Translations under genes and position numbers: made by a program
DNA from: Gammaproteobacteria bacterium
Lineage (GTDB): Bacteria; Pseudomonadota; Gammaproteobacteria; UBA6429; Thiohalophilaceae
Direction of reading: 5' to 3'
DNA: 64,000 nt
Assembly: GCA_029880855.1 (NCBI GenBank)
Contig: JAOUNS010000008.1
Span: forward strand, 112,855 to 176,854
Notes under the pieces: model-generated
What the model saw: only the letters and a program-made list of their open reading frames with translations
What the model was told of the DNA's origin: nothing
Database searches by the model: none
Part shown: piece after piece, positions 1-8,780 of the stretch
Layout of the letters: every line of letters begins with the position of its first letter
How positions within the stretch are numbered: position 1 is the first letter of the stretch

Positions 1-1524
1 GAAACGGTGTCTGGCCTCGGCACTGACAGCGATAAATCCTTCACCTTCTCTCGCACCCGCCATGCGCACCACTTCATTGGCGGCATCGGCTACGGCGCTT
101 TCCTTGTCACCTGCCACATCCACCAACAAAACCATCTTGGGGAGATCGAGACGGGCCGCCTTGGTGGTATAGCGCACGGCACGCACATAGCGTTCATCCA
201 GATGTTCCATACCCGCCAGTTGCACATCCGCCAGACTGTCCAGATAATCCTTGGTCTCCACAATGGCCGGCACCGCCTGGCGCAAATCATTGCCAAAGAA
301 TTCGAGACATACTGTGCGAATAAACGGCGGCATGCGATGGACCACAAATTCCGCCGAGGTGATGATGCCGTCACAGCCTTCTTTCTGGATACCGGGCAGA
401 CCTTCGAGAAACTTGTTGGTGACATCCTTACCCAGCCCCTGCTTGCGCAGCTTGCTGCCCGGAATGCGTAACAGCTCGGGTTTACCCTGCACTGTTTTGC
501 CATCGGCTGCATAGCGGGTCAGACGAAATACTGCTTCAGGCTGTTCATGGATCTTGCCCAGATTGTGATTCAAGCGTTCCACATCCAGACGACTTGCATC
601 CGGCATGACCATGCGCCATGAGACCAGATTATCCAGGGTGGTTCCCCACAAAACAGCCTTCTTGCCACCGGCATTCATGGCCACATTGCCGCCAATACAG
701 GAGGCGTCCTGGGAAGTGGGATCAACGGCAAACACATAACCGGCCGCTTCGGCCCGTTCCGCAACACGTTTGGTTACGACACCGGCACCGGTGCGGATCA
801 CGGCAGCGGTCTGTTGATAAGCGGCGGTTTCACCCGACAAAGCCCGCACCTCCACCTTGCCCAGACTGTCGAGTTTTTCGGTATTGATCACCACGCAGGT
901 ATCCGTTAACGGCACCGCGCCACCGGTATAACCGGTGCCGCCGCCGCGGGGAATAATGCTCAAGCCCAGTTCAATACAGGTCGCAACAACCTGTTGCACT
1001 TCTTCTTCACTATCCGGTGTTAACACCACCAGCGGAAATTCCACACGCCAGTCCGAGGCATCGGTAACATGAGAAACACGGGCCAGACCATCGAAACTGA
1101 TATTATCGCGGCGGGTCACCTTCCCCAGCCGTTGCAGGATCAGCTTGCGTAAATCATATTGCCGGGGGAACCAGGCCTCGAATTCCGCCACCGCCTGCTT
1201 GGCCCGTTCCGCCAGTTGCAGGGCCAGCTCATTTTCTGAGGCACGGGTAATGATCTGATCCAGTCGATGGTGCAGGGCGTGGACCAGTGAGGCCCGCCGT
1301 TTGCGATTGGACAATAAATCGTCCTGAATGAAGGGGTTGCGACTGACCACCCAGAGGTCACCCAGGACCTCAAACAACATCCGCGCCGAACGGCCGGTGA
1401 CCCGTTCACCCCGCAGGGTGTTCAGGGCCTCCCACATCTCCTCACCCAGAAAACGAATGACGATTTCCCGGTCGGAAAAGGAGGTGTAGTTATAGGGGAT
1501 TTCGCGGATGCGGCTGGTTGACAT
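1..1524 (-). CDS. FAD-linked oxidoreductase with N-terminal DUF3683 domain (partial, C-terminus outside window)
   Basis: The reading frame is open from the ATG at 1524 down to the left edge, giving 508 residues. The N-terminus ([20 protein letters not shown]) matches the DUF3683 region that precedes an FAD_binding_4 domain in very large (over 1200 aa) proteobacterial dehydrogenases. The FAD/PP-loop signature follows as [17 protein letters not shown] near residue 210, then [16 protein letters not shown]. Known members continue into an FAD-oxidase C-terminal domain and 4Fe-4S/CCG Fe-S domains, which would lie left of position 1. The family is related to glycolate/D-lactate dehydrogenases; the substrate cannot be told from this part. 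It is tandem with, and 81 bp downstream of, the sulfotransferase gene on the same strand. Confidence 0.85.
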   Translation of the reverse strand, partial: MSTSRIREIPYNYTSFSDREIVIRFLGEEMWEALNTLRGERVTGRSARMLFEVLGDLWVVSRNPFIQDDLLSNRKRRASLVHALHHRLDQIITRASENELALQLAERAKQAVAEFEAWFPRQYDLRKLILQRLGKVTRRDNISFDGLARVSHVTDASDWRVEFPLVVLTPDSEEEVQQVVATCIELGLSIIPRGGGTGYTGGAVPLTDTCVVINTEKLDSLGKVEVRALSGETAAYQQTAAVIRTGAGVVTKRVAERAEAAGYVFAVDPTSQDASCIGGNVAMNAGGKKAVLWGTTLDNLVSWRMVMPDASRLDVERLNHNLGKIHEQPEAVFRLTRYAADGKTVQGKPELLRIPGSKLRKQGLGKDVTNKFLEGLPGIQKEGCDGIITSAEFVVHRMPPFIRTVCLEFFGNDLRQAVPAIVETKDYLDSLADVQLAGMEHLDERYVRAVRYTTKAARLDLPKMVLLVDVAGDKESAVADAANEVVRMAGAREGEGFIAVSAEARHRF

Positions 1525-1605
1525 GATATCCGGGTTAAATATTAGGAGTTGCTGATTTTAGCATGGATAAAGGCCGAAAATCTGCCACTGAACCGGGCAG
1601 GTGGT

Positions 1606-4176
1606 TCAATCCGACCAGGCGGAATCCCGGGAATTCGCTGACGGTTCAAAGGTATACCCGAAACGGGCCATGGCATCGCGCAGGATGGGCTCCACCTCCA
1701 GCAGGTGCTGATAATAATTCTTGTATCGGTAACGTGAGGAGGTATAAATTTTTTGCGTGACCTGGGCGTAGCTGGCGGTTTTCGCAATTTGCTTGCTCTT
1801 GTAAAACTCCAGACAGGCATCCTCCCAGGGCAAGCCGACAAATTCCAGCACCCGATGTGCATATTCCTCAGTTTGATCGACCAGGTCCTCATAACGCAAC
1901 TCCAGATATCGCATATCCAGCACAGACTTGTAATGTTCGGCAGTCTCCATCATACCCGCGTAGTGCGTTGCGATATCAGTCATGCAGGATGTATAGCGGT
2001 TTCCGTGTGTCAGGTTCGCCATATACGAGGAGAGACATACATCCATCGGATGGCGAACAATATGGATAATCGCCGCCTTTGGAAAAAGCATATTAATCAT
2101 GCCCAGATAGGCCAGATTATGCGGCATCTTGTCAGTAAACAGTTTATCACCCTGCTGCAAGACCCCCTGTTGAGCCACCCGATCCAGGTAATGCTTTCTC
2201 AGTTGCTCCAGCACAGCGGTATCGACCTTGCCTGGTTCCAGCAAAACAGCCGGATAGCCTGCATTTTCCCCGGACCTTGCAGCCAGCTTGTCAGTTGTCT
2301 CGTTGATAAACATCAACTCTCCACAGGCCGCCACCTGTGAATGTGCAGCAAGAATTTTTTCCAGCAAAGTGGTTCCCGAACGCGGAAATCCGACAATAAA
2401 TACAGGTTGAGTCTGTGAGGGATCAACGTTCTCGCAACGCGGCATATTACGCGTATAGTCTTTATTATAGACCTCACGCAGACTGCGAAATTTTTCTGCT
2501 GATGCCTCCCTTTCATAGACTTTACCCAGGGTCCGGTTTTTTAACTCATTTGCTTTTACCAGATTAGCGTATGCGGCATCATAATCCTGAATGACATCCA
2601 TCACCCTGGCTCGCTCAAAGTAATAATCAACAACAACATGCTGGTTTTGTTCCTTATTTTCAGTAAGTAACAATTCGATATGATCAAGTTCTGCCACTGC
2701 TGCCGTATTATTTTTTTGGCGTGACAGACACTTTACCAGTGTAATTCGCGGAGAAATATCGTCAGGTTCAATCCTGATTGCCCGCTGCGCCAGCTCTATC
2801 GACTCTTCAAGATGATTTCTCAATTCCTCCATAGCTGCCCAGCGCGTCAAAATATAGGCATTATTCGGTTCCACCTTATCCATGTTGCGGTAAACTTCAC
2901 TTGCCTTGTCAAATTGCCGCGTCTCTACATAAAACCGTGTCAGACCTGATTTCACAAACTGGCTGTTTGGATAGCGTTGTTTAAGCATATCCAGCTTTGA
3001 CTCTGCCTCAACAAATCGCTGTCTATGTGTCAGGAAATTAACGTAAAACAGTACAACATGCATATTGTCCGGTGCGTATTGCATGGCCAGTTTAAAACAG
3101 TGCTCCGCCCCGGCTAATGCGAATTGAAACAGCAAAATGCTCCCCATGGTTGCCAATGCCTCGGCATGATAGGGATCCAGATCTATTGCTTTTTTGATAT
3201 ATTTTGCTGCGGTGGAAAAGTTACTCTGATAAAAATATTCTGTACCCAGACAATAATTGGTATTGGCATTTTCGGGGTATAACGTTACCGCCCGTTGATA
3301 CAATTCAAAGGCATCATTCCCTCGACCAACCTCCTCATACAATTTTCCGATATTCAACAGGGCATCAACGTTATTTTTATCTGTTGCCAGAATCTGTTCG
3401 AAATAGCGTTTGGCCTGTCCCCAGTCACCGGCCAGTTGCCAGTAGTTGCCAAGGTTCTTGATAATTTCGGGGTCAGACGGTGTGATCTGAAATGCCTTTT
3501 GCAAATTTTCCAGTGCCGATGGCAATTCACCTTTTTCCAGCAACAATGCGCCCAGATTATTATAGGCGGCTGAAAACCCGGCATTAATCTGCATGGCCTT
3601 GTGATAGGCATCTTCTGCTTCGGCATACCGGCCAAGCCGGTGAGTAACAGCACCCAAATTACAGTACACTTCCGCCGTACACATACCCAGCTCAATCGCC
3701 TTCAGATAGGACGCAACGGCATCATCAAAACGATTGGCAGCTCGATAGATATTTCCCAGATTGTTCCTTGCCGACGCCATTGCAGGCTGTAATTCAATGG
3801 CCTGTCGACAATTCTCCAATGCTTCATTCAGCTTGTTTTGTTCAAGCAGAACCAGCGCCAGGTTGTTGAATGCCTCGGCATTTTTTTTGTCAATCTTGAT
3901 CAAACGGGTAAAGGCATCAGCAGCGGCGGCAAACTCACCCAGATAATATCGTGACACGCCCAGCACCTGCCAGGCGACCGGCTCCAGGGGATGAACCTGT
4001 GTAAATAATGACGCAGCCCGTATTGCAGAGTGATAATCACCGGACTCAAACGATAAGATGGCCTGTTCCAGATTTGCTGCAGGATTGGCAACAGTACCCG
4101 TCCCGGTATTACCAAAACAACATTTCTTGAACTTTTTACCACTGCCACAGGGGCAGGGATCATTTCGACCGGTCAT
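1606..4176 (-). CDS. SEC-C / tetratricopeptide-repeat / sulfotransferase protein
   Basis: 856 aa from the ATG at 4176, which has a GAGGGG Shine-Dalgarno 8 nt upstream; an in-frame start at 4227 has none. Residues 1-23 form a SEC-C zinc-binding motif (NDPCPCGSGKKFKKCC). About fifteen TPR units follow, with typical NLG and ALENCRQAIEL helices, to about residue 560. From residue 591 there is a PAPS-dependent sulfotransferase domain: the 5'-phosphosulfate loop is GFPRSGTTLLEK, and the 3'-phosphate-binding segment is IVRHPMDVCLSSY near residue 706. TPR-sulfotransferases of this kind are presumed to sulfate proteins or glycans bound by the repeats, but the target here is unknown. No signal peptide is present, so a cytoplasmic location is likely. 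Confidence 0.85.
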   Translation of the reverse strand: MTGRNDPCPCGSGKKFKKCCFGNTGTGTVANPAANLEQAILSFESGDYHSAIRAASLFTQVHPLEPVAWQVLGVSRYYLGEFAAAADAFTRLIKIDKKNAEAFNNLALVLLEQNKLNEALENCRQAIELQPAMASARNNLGNIYRAANRFDDAVASYLKAIELGMCTAEVYCNLGAVTHRLGRYAEAEDAYHKAMQINAGFSAAYNNLGALLLEKGELPSALENLQKAFQITPSDPEIIKNLGNYWQLAGDWGQAKRYFEQILATDKNNVDALLNIGKLYEEVGRGNDAFELYQRAVTLYPENANTNYCLGTEYFYQSNFSTAAKYIKKAIDLDPYHAEALATMGSILLFQFALAGAEHCFKLAMQYAPDNMHVVLFYVNFLTHRQRFVEAESKLDMLKQRYPNSQFVKSGLTRFYVETRQFDKASEVYRNMDKVEPNNAYILTRWAAMEELRNHLEESIELAQRAIRIEPDDISPRITLVKCLSRQKNNTAAVAELDHIELLLTENKEQNQHVVVDYYFERARVMDVIQDYDAAYANLVKANELKNRTLGKVYEREASAEKFRSLREVYNKDYTRNMPRCENVDPSQTQPVFIVGFPRSGTTLLEKILAAHSQVAACGELMFINETTDKLAARSGENAGYPAVLLEPGKVDTAVLEQLRKHYLDRVAQQGVLQQGDKLFTDKMPHNLAYLGMINMLFPKAAIIHIVRHPMDVCLSSYMANLTHGNRYTSCMTDIATHYAGMMETAEHYKSVLDMRYLELRYEDLVDQTEEYAHRVLEFVGLPWEDACLEFYKSKQIAKTASYAQVTQKIYTSSRYRYKNYYQHLLEVEPILRDAMARFGYTFEPSANSRDSAWSD

Positions 4177-4270
4177 AGTGTTTTCCCCTCGCAGCAGGGA
4201 CAAGATAGAAAAACAGAATTTTACCAAGTGACAAAACCGGTCGCCACACCAAACCAGTAAATCAGGGTTA

Positions 4271-4301
4271 AGAATAAAAAACGGGGTCCGAAGACCCCGT
4301 T
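4271..4301 (-). terminator. Rho-independent terminator of the first porin gene
   Basis: A perfect 9-bp stem (AACGGGGTC/GACCCCGTT) closes a 4-nt loop. On the minus strand it is followed by TTTTATTCT. It lies 35 bp past the stop codon of the porin gene. Confidence 0.85.
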
Positions 4302-4336
4302 AAGTACTGCTTTGATATATCTATTATTATTAGATA

Positions 4337-5380
4337 TTAGATGTTGACGCGCAGGCCGACAGACATTGTAGTGTTGTCTGTGGTGCCGTCGCCCTGAACG
4401 GAGCTGTAACCACCGAACAGACGAACTTTCTTGCTGTAGTTGTGGATAGCGCCGACAGTCAGGTAAGTACCGTCGTTGTCGTTGGTAGCACCGTCGTCAG
4501 TATCCTGCATACCGTAAGATACAACAATGGTATTGTTGCCGGACTTCATCTGTAAGCTGAGGTACATGTTGGTAACGTCAGTACCGTTATTGTCGATCAT
4601 TTCGTACTGACCCATAACAGCTGTACCGCCACCCAGGTCGAACTTGCCACCCAGCTTGTTGGCGCTGTAGTCAGCCTTGGAAGTACCACGATCTACACCT
4701 GACAGGAAGGCTTCAAAGTTGCCGCCGCCGAAAGACAGGGCATAGGTCATCTGACCGTCATCACCTTGACCGTCGTTGTCAGTGTCAGTTTCGTCAGGGC
4801 TGAAAGTCAACCAGAAATCAACTGTACCGAACTTGTTCTTGTAACCAAGAGCGTTGTTGATGAAGCCATTGTGGCCCATGGTGCTGCCGGACATACCGTA
4901 GTTGCCGCGAGCTTCCAGAGTAGTGGTGACGAACGGATCGTACTTAACACCACCGGTGTATTTGTAAGCAGATTTCAGGGTACCGATTTCGATAGAACCG
5001 AAACCGCCTTTCAGACCGGCAGCGATTTCACGAACACGCAGGGCGTTACCGCGAACGGTTACACTGTGTGTGTGAGCATTTGGGCCAGTCAGCGCAGTAC
5101 CGGTTGTATCTTTGGCGTCTCCGAATTCAGAATCATCGTTACCACCAACGAAGTCAAATTCAGCAACAGCGAATGCGCTCATGCCGTCGCCCAGATCTTC
5201 TGAACCCTTAATACCGATACGGCCACGTTCTTTATCCACGATACCCATAGTTGAAGAAGTGCCGGTATCAACCTGAGCCAACTCAAACTGGATGTGGGCG
5301 TATGCAGTCGCTTCAGCCTGGGCAGCCATAGGAGCAGCCATAGCAGCGCCGATAGCCAGAGCAATCAGTTTCTTATTCAT
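4337..5380 (-). CDS. Outer-membrane general porin (gammaproteobacterial Porin_4 type)
   Basis: 347 aa. A signal peptide of about 22 residues (MNKKLIALAIGAAMAAPMAA, then QAEA) precedes a mature protein typical of trimeric porins: the first beta strand is YAHIQFELAQVDTG, then GRIGIKGSEDLGDGMSAFAVAEF, and alternating amphipathic strands run to the end. The constriction-loop-like segment is rich in Asp/Asn. The C-terminus is LRVNI rather than the usual terminal aromatic residue, which is slightly unusual. An AGGAG lies 10 nt before the ATG, and a strong terminator follows. It should allow passive diffusion of small solutes. A second, divergent porin copy lies upstream on the same strand. Confidence 0.9.
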   Translation of the reverse strand: MNKKLIALAIGAAMAAPMAAQAEATAYAHIQFELAQVDTGTSSTMGIVDKERGRIGIKGSEDLGDGMSAFAVAEFDFVGGNDDSEFGDAKDTTGTALTGPNAHTHSVTVRGNALRVREIAAGLKGGFGSIEIGTLKSAYKYTGGVKYDPFVTTTLEARGNYGMSGSTMGHNGFINNALGYKNKFGTVDFWLTFSPDETDTDNDGQGDDGQMTYALSFGGGNFEAFLSGVDRGTSKADYSANKLGGKFDLGGGTAVMGQYEMIDNNGTDVTNMYLSLQMKSGNNTIVVSYGMQDTDDGATNDNDGTYLTVGAIHNYSKKVRLFGGYSSVQGDGTTDNTTMSVGLRVNI

Positions 5381-5500
5381 AATTTATAATCTCCTAATTT
5401 CTTATTCTCGAGTAGTGAGTTTGAAAAAGAGAGTTAGGTTAACCAAACTCGAACGTTTTTATACCGAAGTGGGACAGGAGAAGCAACATTTTTTTTCAAA

Positions 5501-5541
5501 AATACAACAGATGAAAATTATGTTGTATTCATACAACATAA
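5501..5541 (-). promoter_or_regulatory. Putative porin operator: shared 16-bp motif plus palindrome
   Basis: AATACAACAGATGAAA at 5501-5516 recurs exactly upstream of the second porin gene at 7147-7162, in the same orientation. Directly next to it, at 5518-5541, is a palindrome with 10-bp arms (TTATGTTGTA, 4-nt loop, TACAACATAA). Its half-site TGTTGTAT also appears in the shared motif on the other strand. The pair sits 121-161 bp before the porin start. A transcription-factor site is inferred from this repetition; the regulator is unknown. Confidence 0.45.
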
Positions 5542-5907
5542 TACTGTGCGCTCTTTTTACCATTGCCTTTGCCAAATGGTTTTATCCACATCAGAAAGAC
5601 ACTTAACCAATTGTTATTGCTGAATATTTTTCGACACATATTAAGTAGGTATATGAAAATTGGCTGCGGATTTGATACAACACTGATCATGGTGAATATT
5701 TCATCAATTATTATCCTGATGTGAACCAGGTCACATCTGAATTAATATTTAATGAGTTACTAATATTGTTTTTACTGCACATCCACTTAATCCAGATGAT
5801 GATTATGGATATAAAAGCAGATTCAAACACCACCATGATCGGAAGACATGCACATGATTTCAGAAATACTTCTTACAAAATTCTTCTTGCCGACGACCGA
5901 TATACAT

Positions 5908-5934
5908 AAAACGGGACAAAATCTGTCCCGTTTA
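5908..5934 (-). terminator. Probable terminator of the second porin gene
   Basis: An ACGGGACA/TGTCCCGT stem with a short A-rich loop, flanked by AAA/TTT, lies 35 bp past the stop codon at 5968. Minus-strand transcripts run into TTTTATG. Confidence 0.65.
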
Positions 5935-5967
5935 TGTACATGTATGAACGCCATTTCAACGAGCAAA

Positions 5968-6975
5968 CTAGAACTTCAGTACCATACCGGCACCCATGAA
6001 GGTATCTTCTGAGGAAACCGGACCGGTGTCAGACTGCACAGAGGTATACATCACGTAACCGGTGGTCTTTTTATCAAATTTGTAGTCGTATCCAACGGCT
6101 GTCAACGTGCTTTCTGTGACTGTCGCGGCATTATCTTCCACCATAATGTACTGCGCCTTGAGCTTGCCGTTATCGCCGGCCTTCATATTGAAGCTGAGAC
6201 CAATCCAGTCTTCTTCCGCTGTTGCAGCAGCAGGCTTTTCCACACCTGTCTGGTAGAGCAGACCCAACTGCATCTCTGCCATCTTGTAAGTGACAACCAT
6301 GCGCGTCAGCGAATCGCTTGCCAGATTTTCGCCGTTTTCATAGCTGTCCTGGGCCAGTGCAATATACAAAGGACCTGCGTTATAACTGACAGAGAATGAA
6401 ACAGTATCAGCCGGGCCGGTATCCGCAGTGCCGCCTGTGCCATTATCTTCACCTGGAGCGACGGCGATGGCATAACCAAAATCACCGGATTTACCCTTCA
6501 GAGCCACGATATTATCAAAGCGGTGCTCACCGTCCTGGGCGCCGGCATGCTTCAGATCGCCATCAGTATCACCAAATTGGTCAAACTTGCCCTGAGCCAT
6601 TTTCAATGGTGTATCGTGACGACCAATGATGAACTCACCAAACCCACCTTTCAGACCCACATACTGGTTACGACGCACAATACCGGCTGTGCCGTCACCG
6701 GCGCTGACAAGATCACTATCCGGATTAACGCCAAATTCAATCTTGTAAATACCACTCAGGCCATTGCCAAAATCACGCGAGCCCTTTACCCCAAGACGTG
6801 AGTCATGGCTGCGGACCTGCCAGTTGTCAACCGCCGTGACACCGCCGGCCTCTTCGGTAACCTGGCCATACGACATGTGTACACGACCATAAACAGTCAC
6901 ATCGTCGGCGGACTGTGCCACAACAGGCAACAGCAGTGCACTTGCAACGGTTAAACTGATGAGATTCTTCTTCAT
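5968..6975 (-). CDS. Outer-membrane general porin
   Basis: 335 aa from the ATG at 6975, chosen because GGGGAG lies 5 nt upstream and the signal peptide (MKKNLISLTVASALLLPVVA, then QSA) starts there; an upstream in-frame ATG would add 25 non-signal residues. Mature features are the first strand DVTVYGRVHMSYGQV, SRLGVKGSRDFGNGLSGIYKIEFG, and the loop-3-like GRHDTPLKMAQGKFDQFGDTDGD. The C-terminus is VLKF, ending in the phenylalanine recognised by the Bam machinery. Family knowledge: a 16-strand trimeric diffusion pore. It is only distantly similar to the neighbouring porin, so the pair could be alternatively regulated. Confidence 0.92.
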   Translation of the reverse strand: MKKNLISLTVASALLLPVVAQSADDVTVYGRVHMSYGQVTEEAGGVTAVDNWQVRSHDSRLGVKGSRDFGNGLSGIYKIEFGVNPDSDLVSAGDGTAGIVRRNQYVGLKGGFGEFIIGRHDTPLKMAQGKFDQFGDTDGDLKHAGAQDGEHRFDNIVALKGKSGDFGYAIAVAPGEDNGTGGTADTGPADTVSFSVSYNAGPLYIALAQDSYENGENLASDSLTRMVVTYKMAEMQLGLLYQTGVEKPAAATAEEDWIGLSFNMKAGDNGKLKAQYIMVEDNAATVTESTLTAVGYDYKFDKKTTGYVMYTSVQSDTGPVSSEDTFMGAGMVLKF

Positions 6976-7146
6976 GGATACTCCCCATAAACATAATTGT
7001 TTGAAATAAATGTGCCCTGTAGCCGACATTCTTAATGAGCTTGAATACACGACACCTCAGCGAGAGGTAACTTACCCGTGTTTTATTACAGAATTCCTTC
7101 AAGACCGGAGAGAGTGGTTGACTGAGTGAAAACTTCATATAACTGC

Positions 7147-7162
7147 AATACAACAGATGAAA
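7147..7162 (-). promoter_or_regulatory. Second copy of the porin upstream motif
   Basis: AATACAACAGATGAAA is identical to 5501-5516 and lies 172-187 bp upstream of the second porin start, on the same strand relative to the gene. It is inferred to be a shared regulatory or promoter element. Confidence 0.45.
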
Positions 7163-7196
7163 TATGACAATTTAAATTCACAGGAGAAAATAAATA

Positions 7197-7431
7197 AAAA
7201 AGGCCCATCTTTTCAGATGGGCCTTTTTGTTTTGGCTGGGGAACCAGGATTACTCGGTGCTTCCTGCACCTCGCCCGAAGGGCCGTCGTCGCCCACACTA
7301 CGGGCTCCAACGTTCACCATCGCCTTCCATGGCGATGGTGTCGAACCCCGGTTCTCATCCTCGTTCCCTTAAAGTGAAAAAGGCCCATCTGAAAAGATGG
7401 GCCTTTTTGTTTTGGCTGGGGAACTAGGATT
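7197..7431 (-). repeat. 180-bp-spaced duplication of terminator plus tRNA-Gln 3' end
   Basis: Positions 7197-7251 and 7377-7431 are near-identical. Each has a 14-bp-stem terminator (AAAAAGGCCCATCT ... AGATGGGCCTTTTT), then GTTTTGGCTGGGGAAC, the reverse complement of the tRNA acceptor end, then AGGATT. The copies differ in the tetraloop, TTTC in the left copy and GAAA in the right, so the left hairpin equals the reverse complement of the right one while the flank stays in direct orientation. Only the right copy continues into a full tRNA. The left copy runs into unrelated sequence with a T-loop-like piece (TCGAACCCCGG), suggesting a remnant from tandem duplication or a lost tRNA. Confidence 0.75.
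7377..7408 (-). terminator. Terminator after tRNA-Gln
   Basis: A 14-bp perfect stem with a GAAA loop is flanked by A5 and T5, so it works in either direction. It lies 5 bp past the 3' CCA of the tRNA and probably ends the rplM-rpsI-tRNA transcript. A second, inverted copy at 7197-7228 follows as a backup. Confidence 0.8.
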
Positions 7432-7486
7432 CGAACCTAGATTGACGGAGTCAGAGTCCGCTGTCCTGCCGTTAGACGATTCCCCA
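7413..7486 (-). tRNA. tRNA-Gln (anticodon CTG)
   Basis: A 74-nt gene read on the minus strand, with encoded CCA. The acceptor stem TGGGGAA pairs with TTCCCCA, the T-arm is CTAGG TTCGAAT CCTAG, and the anticodon loop CTCTGAC gives CTG, which reads CAG. It closely resembles E. coli glutamine tRNA. It lies 52 bp downstream of rpsI on the same strand and may be co-transcribed with the ribosomal genes. Confidence 0.93.
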
Positions 7487-7538
7487 GGAGATCATTGAGA
7501 ACCCTCGCCTGAGGACAAGCACCAGGCTTGAATCGGTA

Positions 7539-7931
7539 TTAACGCTTGGAGTACTGCGGACGTTTACGCGCTTTGTGCAAACCGACTTTCTTGCGTTCCA
7601 CTTCACGAGCATCACGGGTTACATAACCGGCACGACGCAAGGGTGAACGCAGGTTCTCATCAAACTCGATCAGGGCACGGGTGATACCGTGACGAATAGC
7701 ACCGGCTTGTCCGGTGTTACCACCGCCTTTAACAAAAACCTTGATATCAAACTTGCTTTCAACATCAACCAGTTGCAAGGGTTGACGGACCACCATCCGG
7801 GCTGTTTCACGGCCGAAATACTTGTCCAGCGGAAGATTGTTAACCGTGATTTCGCCATTTCCGGCGCGAAGATAAACACGGGCGCTGGAATTCTTGCGGC
7901 GACCGGTGCTGTAAAACTGTTCAATTGCCAT
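7539..7931 (-). CDS. rpsI: 30S ribosomal protein S9
   Basis: 130 aa, the usual length. It starts [19 protein letters not shown] and ends with the basic tail [11 protein letters not shown], whose last residues contact P-site tRNA in the ribosome. The internal [19 protein letters not shown] block is characteristic. It follows rplM by 28 bp, the universal rplM-rpsI arrangement, and should be co-transcribed with it. Confidence 0.98.
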   Translation of the reverse strand: MAIEQFYSTGRRKNSSARVYLRAGNGEITVNNLPLDKYFGRETARMVVRQPLQLVDVESKFDIKVFVKGGGNTGQAGAIRHGITRALIEFDENLRSPLRRAGYVTRDAREVERKKVGLHKARKRPQYSKR

Positions 7932-7959
7932 GGTACTGATTTCCTGACCTGAAGTTTAA

Positions 7960-8388
7960 TTAAATTTCCAGTGGCGCAGGTTGCTGCGCAGCATGACCGT
8001 GCTCGGCTCCGGCATACACCCTCAATTTACGGAACATGGCACGACCAAGAGGATTCTTGGGCAGCATGCCCTTGACGGCGATTTCCAGGATCTGCTCCGG
8101 CGCCTTGGCGCGCAGCTTCTGGAGAGAGATGCTTTTCAGACCACCCGGATAGCCGGTGTGGTGATGGTACATCTTGTCCGTTTCCTTGTTCCCGGTCACT
8201 TTCACCTTGTCGGCGTTGATAACCACGATGTAGTCACCGGTATCCACATGCGGGGTGTATTCCGCCTTGTGCTTACCGCGTAAACGACGGGCGATTTCAG
8301 CCGCCAGGCGACCAAGTACCTTATCGGTAGCATCTACCACGAACCAGTCCCGTTTTACGGTTTCCGGATTTGCACTGAAGGTTTTCAT
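7960..8388 (-). CDS. rplM: 50S ribosomal protein L13
   Basis: 142 aa from the ATG at 8388 ([20 protein letters not shown]), with AGGAAAG just upstream; this matches the E. coli L13 length. An in-frame start 39 codons earlier has no support. Conserved blocks are [30 protein letters not shown] and [14 protein letters not shown]13 is an early 50S assembly protein. It is the first gene of the rplM-rpsI operon. Confidence 0.98.
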   Translation of the reverse strand: MKTFSANPETVKRDWFVVDATDKVLGRLAAEIARRLRGKHKAEYTPHVDTGDYIVVINADKVKVTGNKETDKMYHHHTGYPGGLKSISLQKLRAKAPEQILEIAVKGMLPKNPLGRAMFRKLRVYAGAEHGHAAQQPAPLEI

Positions 8389-8780
8389 ATCTTTCCTGTC
8401 CCGCAATATCAATCTGTTGCAAAAAAGAGGCGGAATATTAATAAAATCAGATACAAGATACAAGCGATATTTGGCCGGATTTAGCCGTTTTGGCTGTCCG
8501 GCCATCTATATCAGGCATTCCTGCCCTGAATCCAAAAAAAAAGCGCGGTAAAGGGGAAACCGCGCTTAAATATACCACCATAAGGAGGATGGAGGAGTCA
8601 AAAACTGATTGCTTAAAAACAATTAGTAATTAAGTATTTGCTAATATACTGAACCAGTTCACACAAGTCAATTTATTTTTTAAACCCGGTCTTAATTGAC
8701 CAAAACATAAAAGGATAGATTTTTCAAAAAGTTAGATATTACAGCTGGGAATAGGAAAGATTACCGTCAAAGAAAAGACG
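8389..8780. other. Leader and spacer upstream of rplM
   Basis: 392 bp without a credible gene. It contains a terminator at 8534-8567 and an A+T-rich stretch at 8620-8760 that probably carries the rplM promoter if transcription starts before the terminator. In that case the hairpin would act as an attenuator, as is known for some ribosomal-protein leaders. Otherwise it ends the hydrolase transcript. Confidence 0.5.
8534..8567 (-). terminator. Intrinsic terminator between the hydrolase gene and rplM
   Basis: A stem AAGCGCGGT/ACCGCGCTT is followed on the minus strand by at least eight Ts. It sits 213 bp past the hydrolase stop and 146 bp before the rplM start. It could end the upstream operon or attenuate rplM. 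Confidence 0.8.

Larger units (their letters stand above)
5381..5967. other. Gene-free A+T-rich region between the two porin genes
   Basis: This 587-bp spacer holds the promoter region of the downstream porin and the terminator of the upstream one. Stop-to-start frames of 60-100 codons occur here, but their translations have no family character and no ribosome-binding site. The recognisable structures are a 10-bp-arm palindrome, a 16-bp motif repeated upstream of the other porin, and a terminator hairpin; each is listed separately. Confidence 0.6.

Noticed and set aside
5721..5909. Short frame in the porin gap
   Set aside because: No ribosome-binding site and no recognisable sequence; the area is A+T-rich regulatory spacer.
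7157..7427. Short frames spanning the duplicated terminator and tRNA end
   Set aside because: They read through hairpins and a tRNA fragment and are artefacts of repeat sequence.
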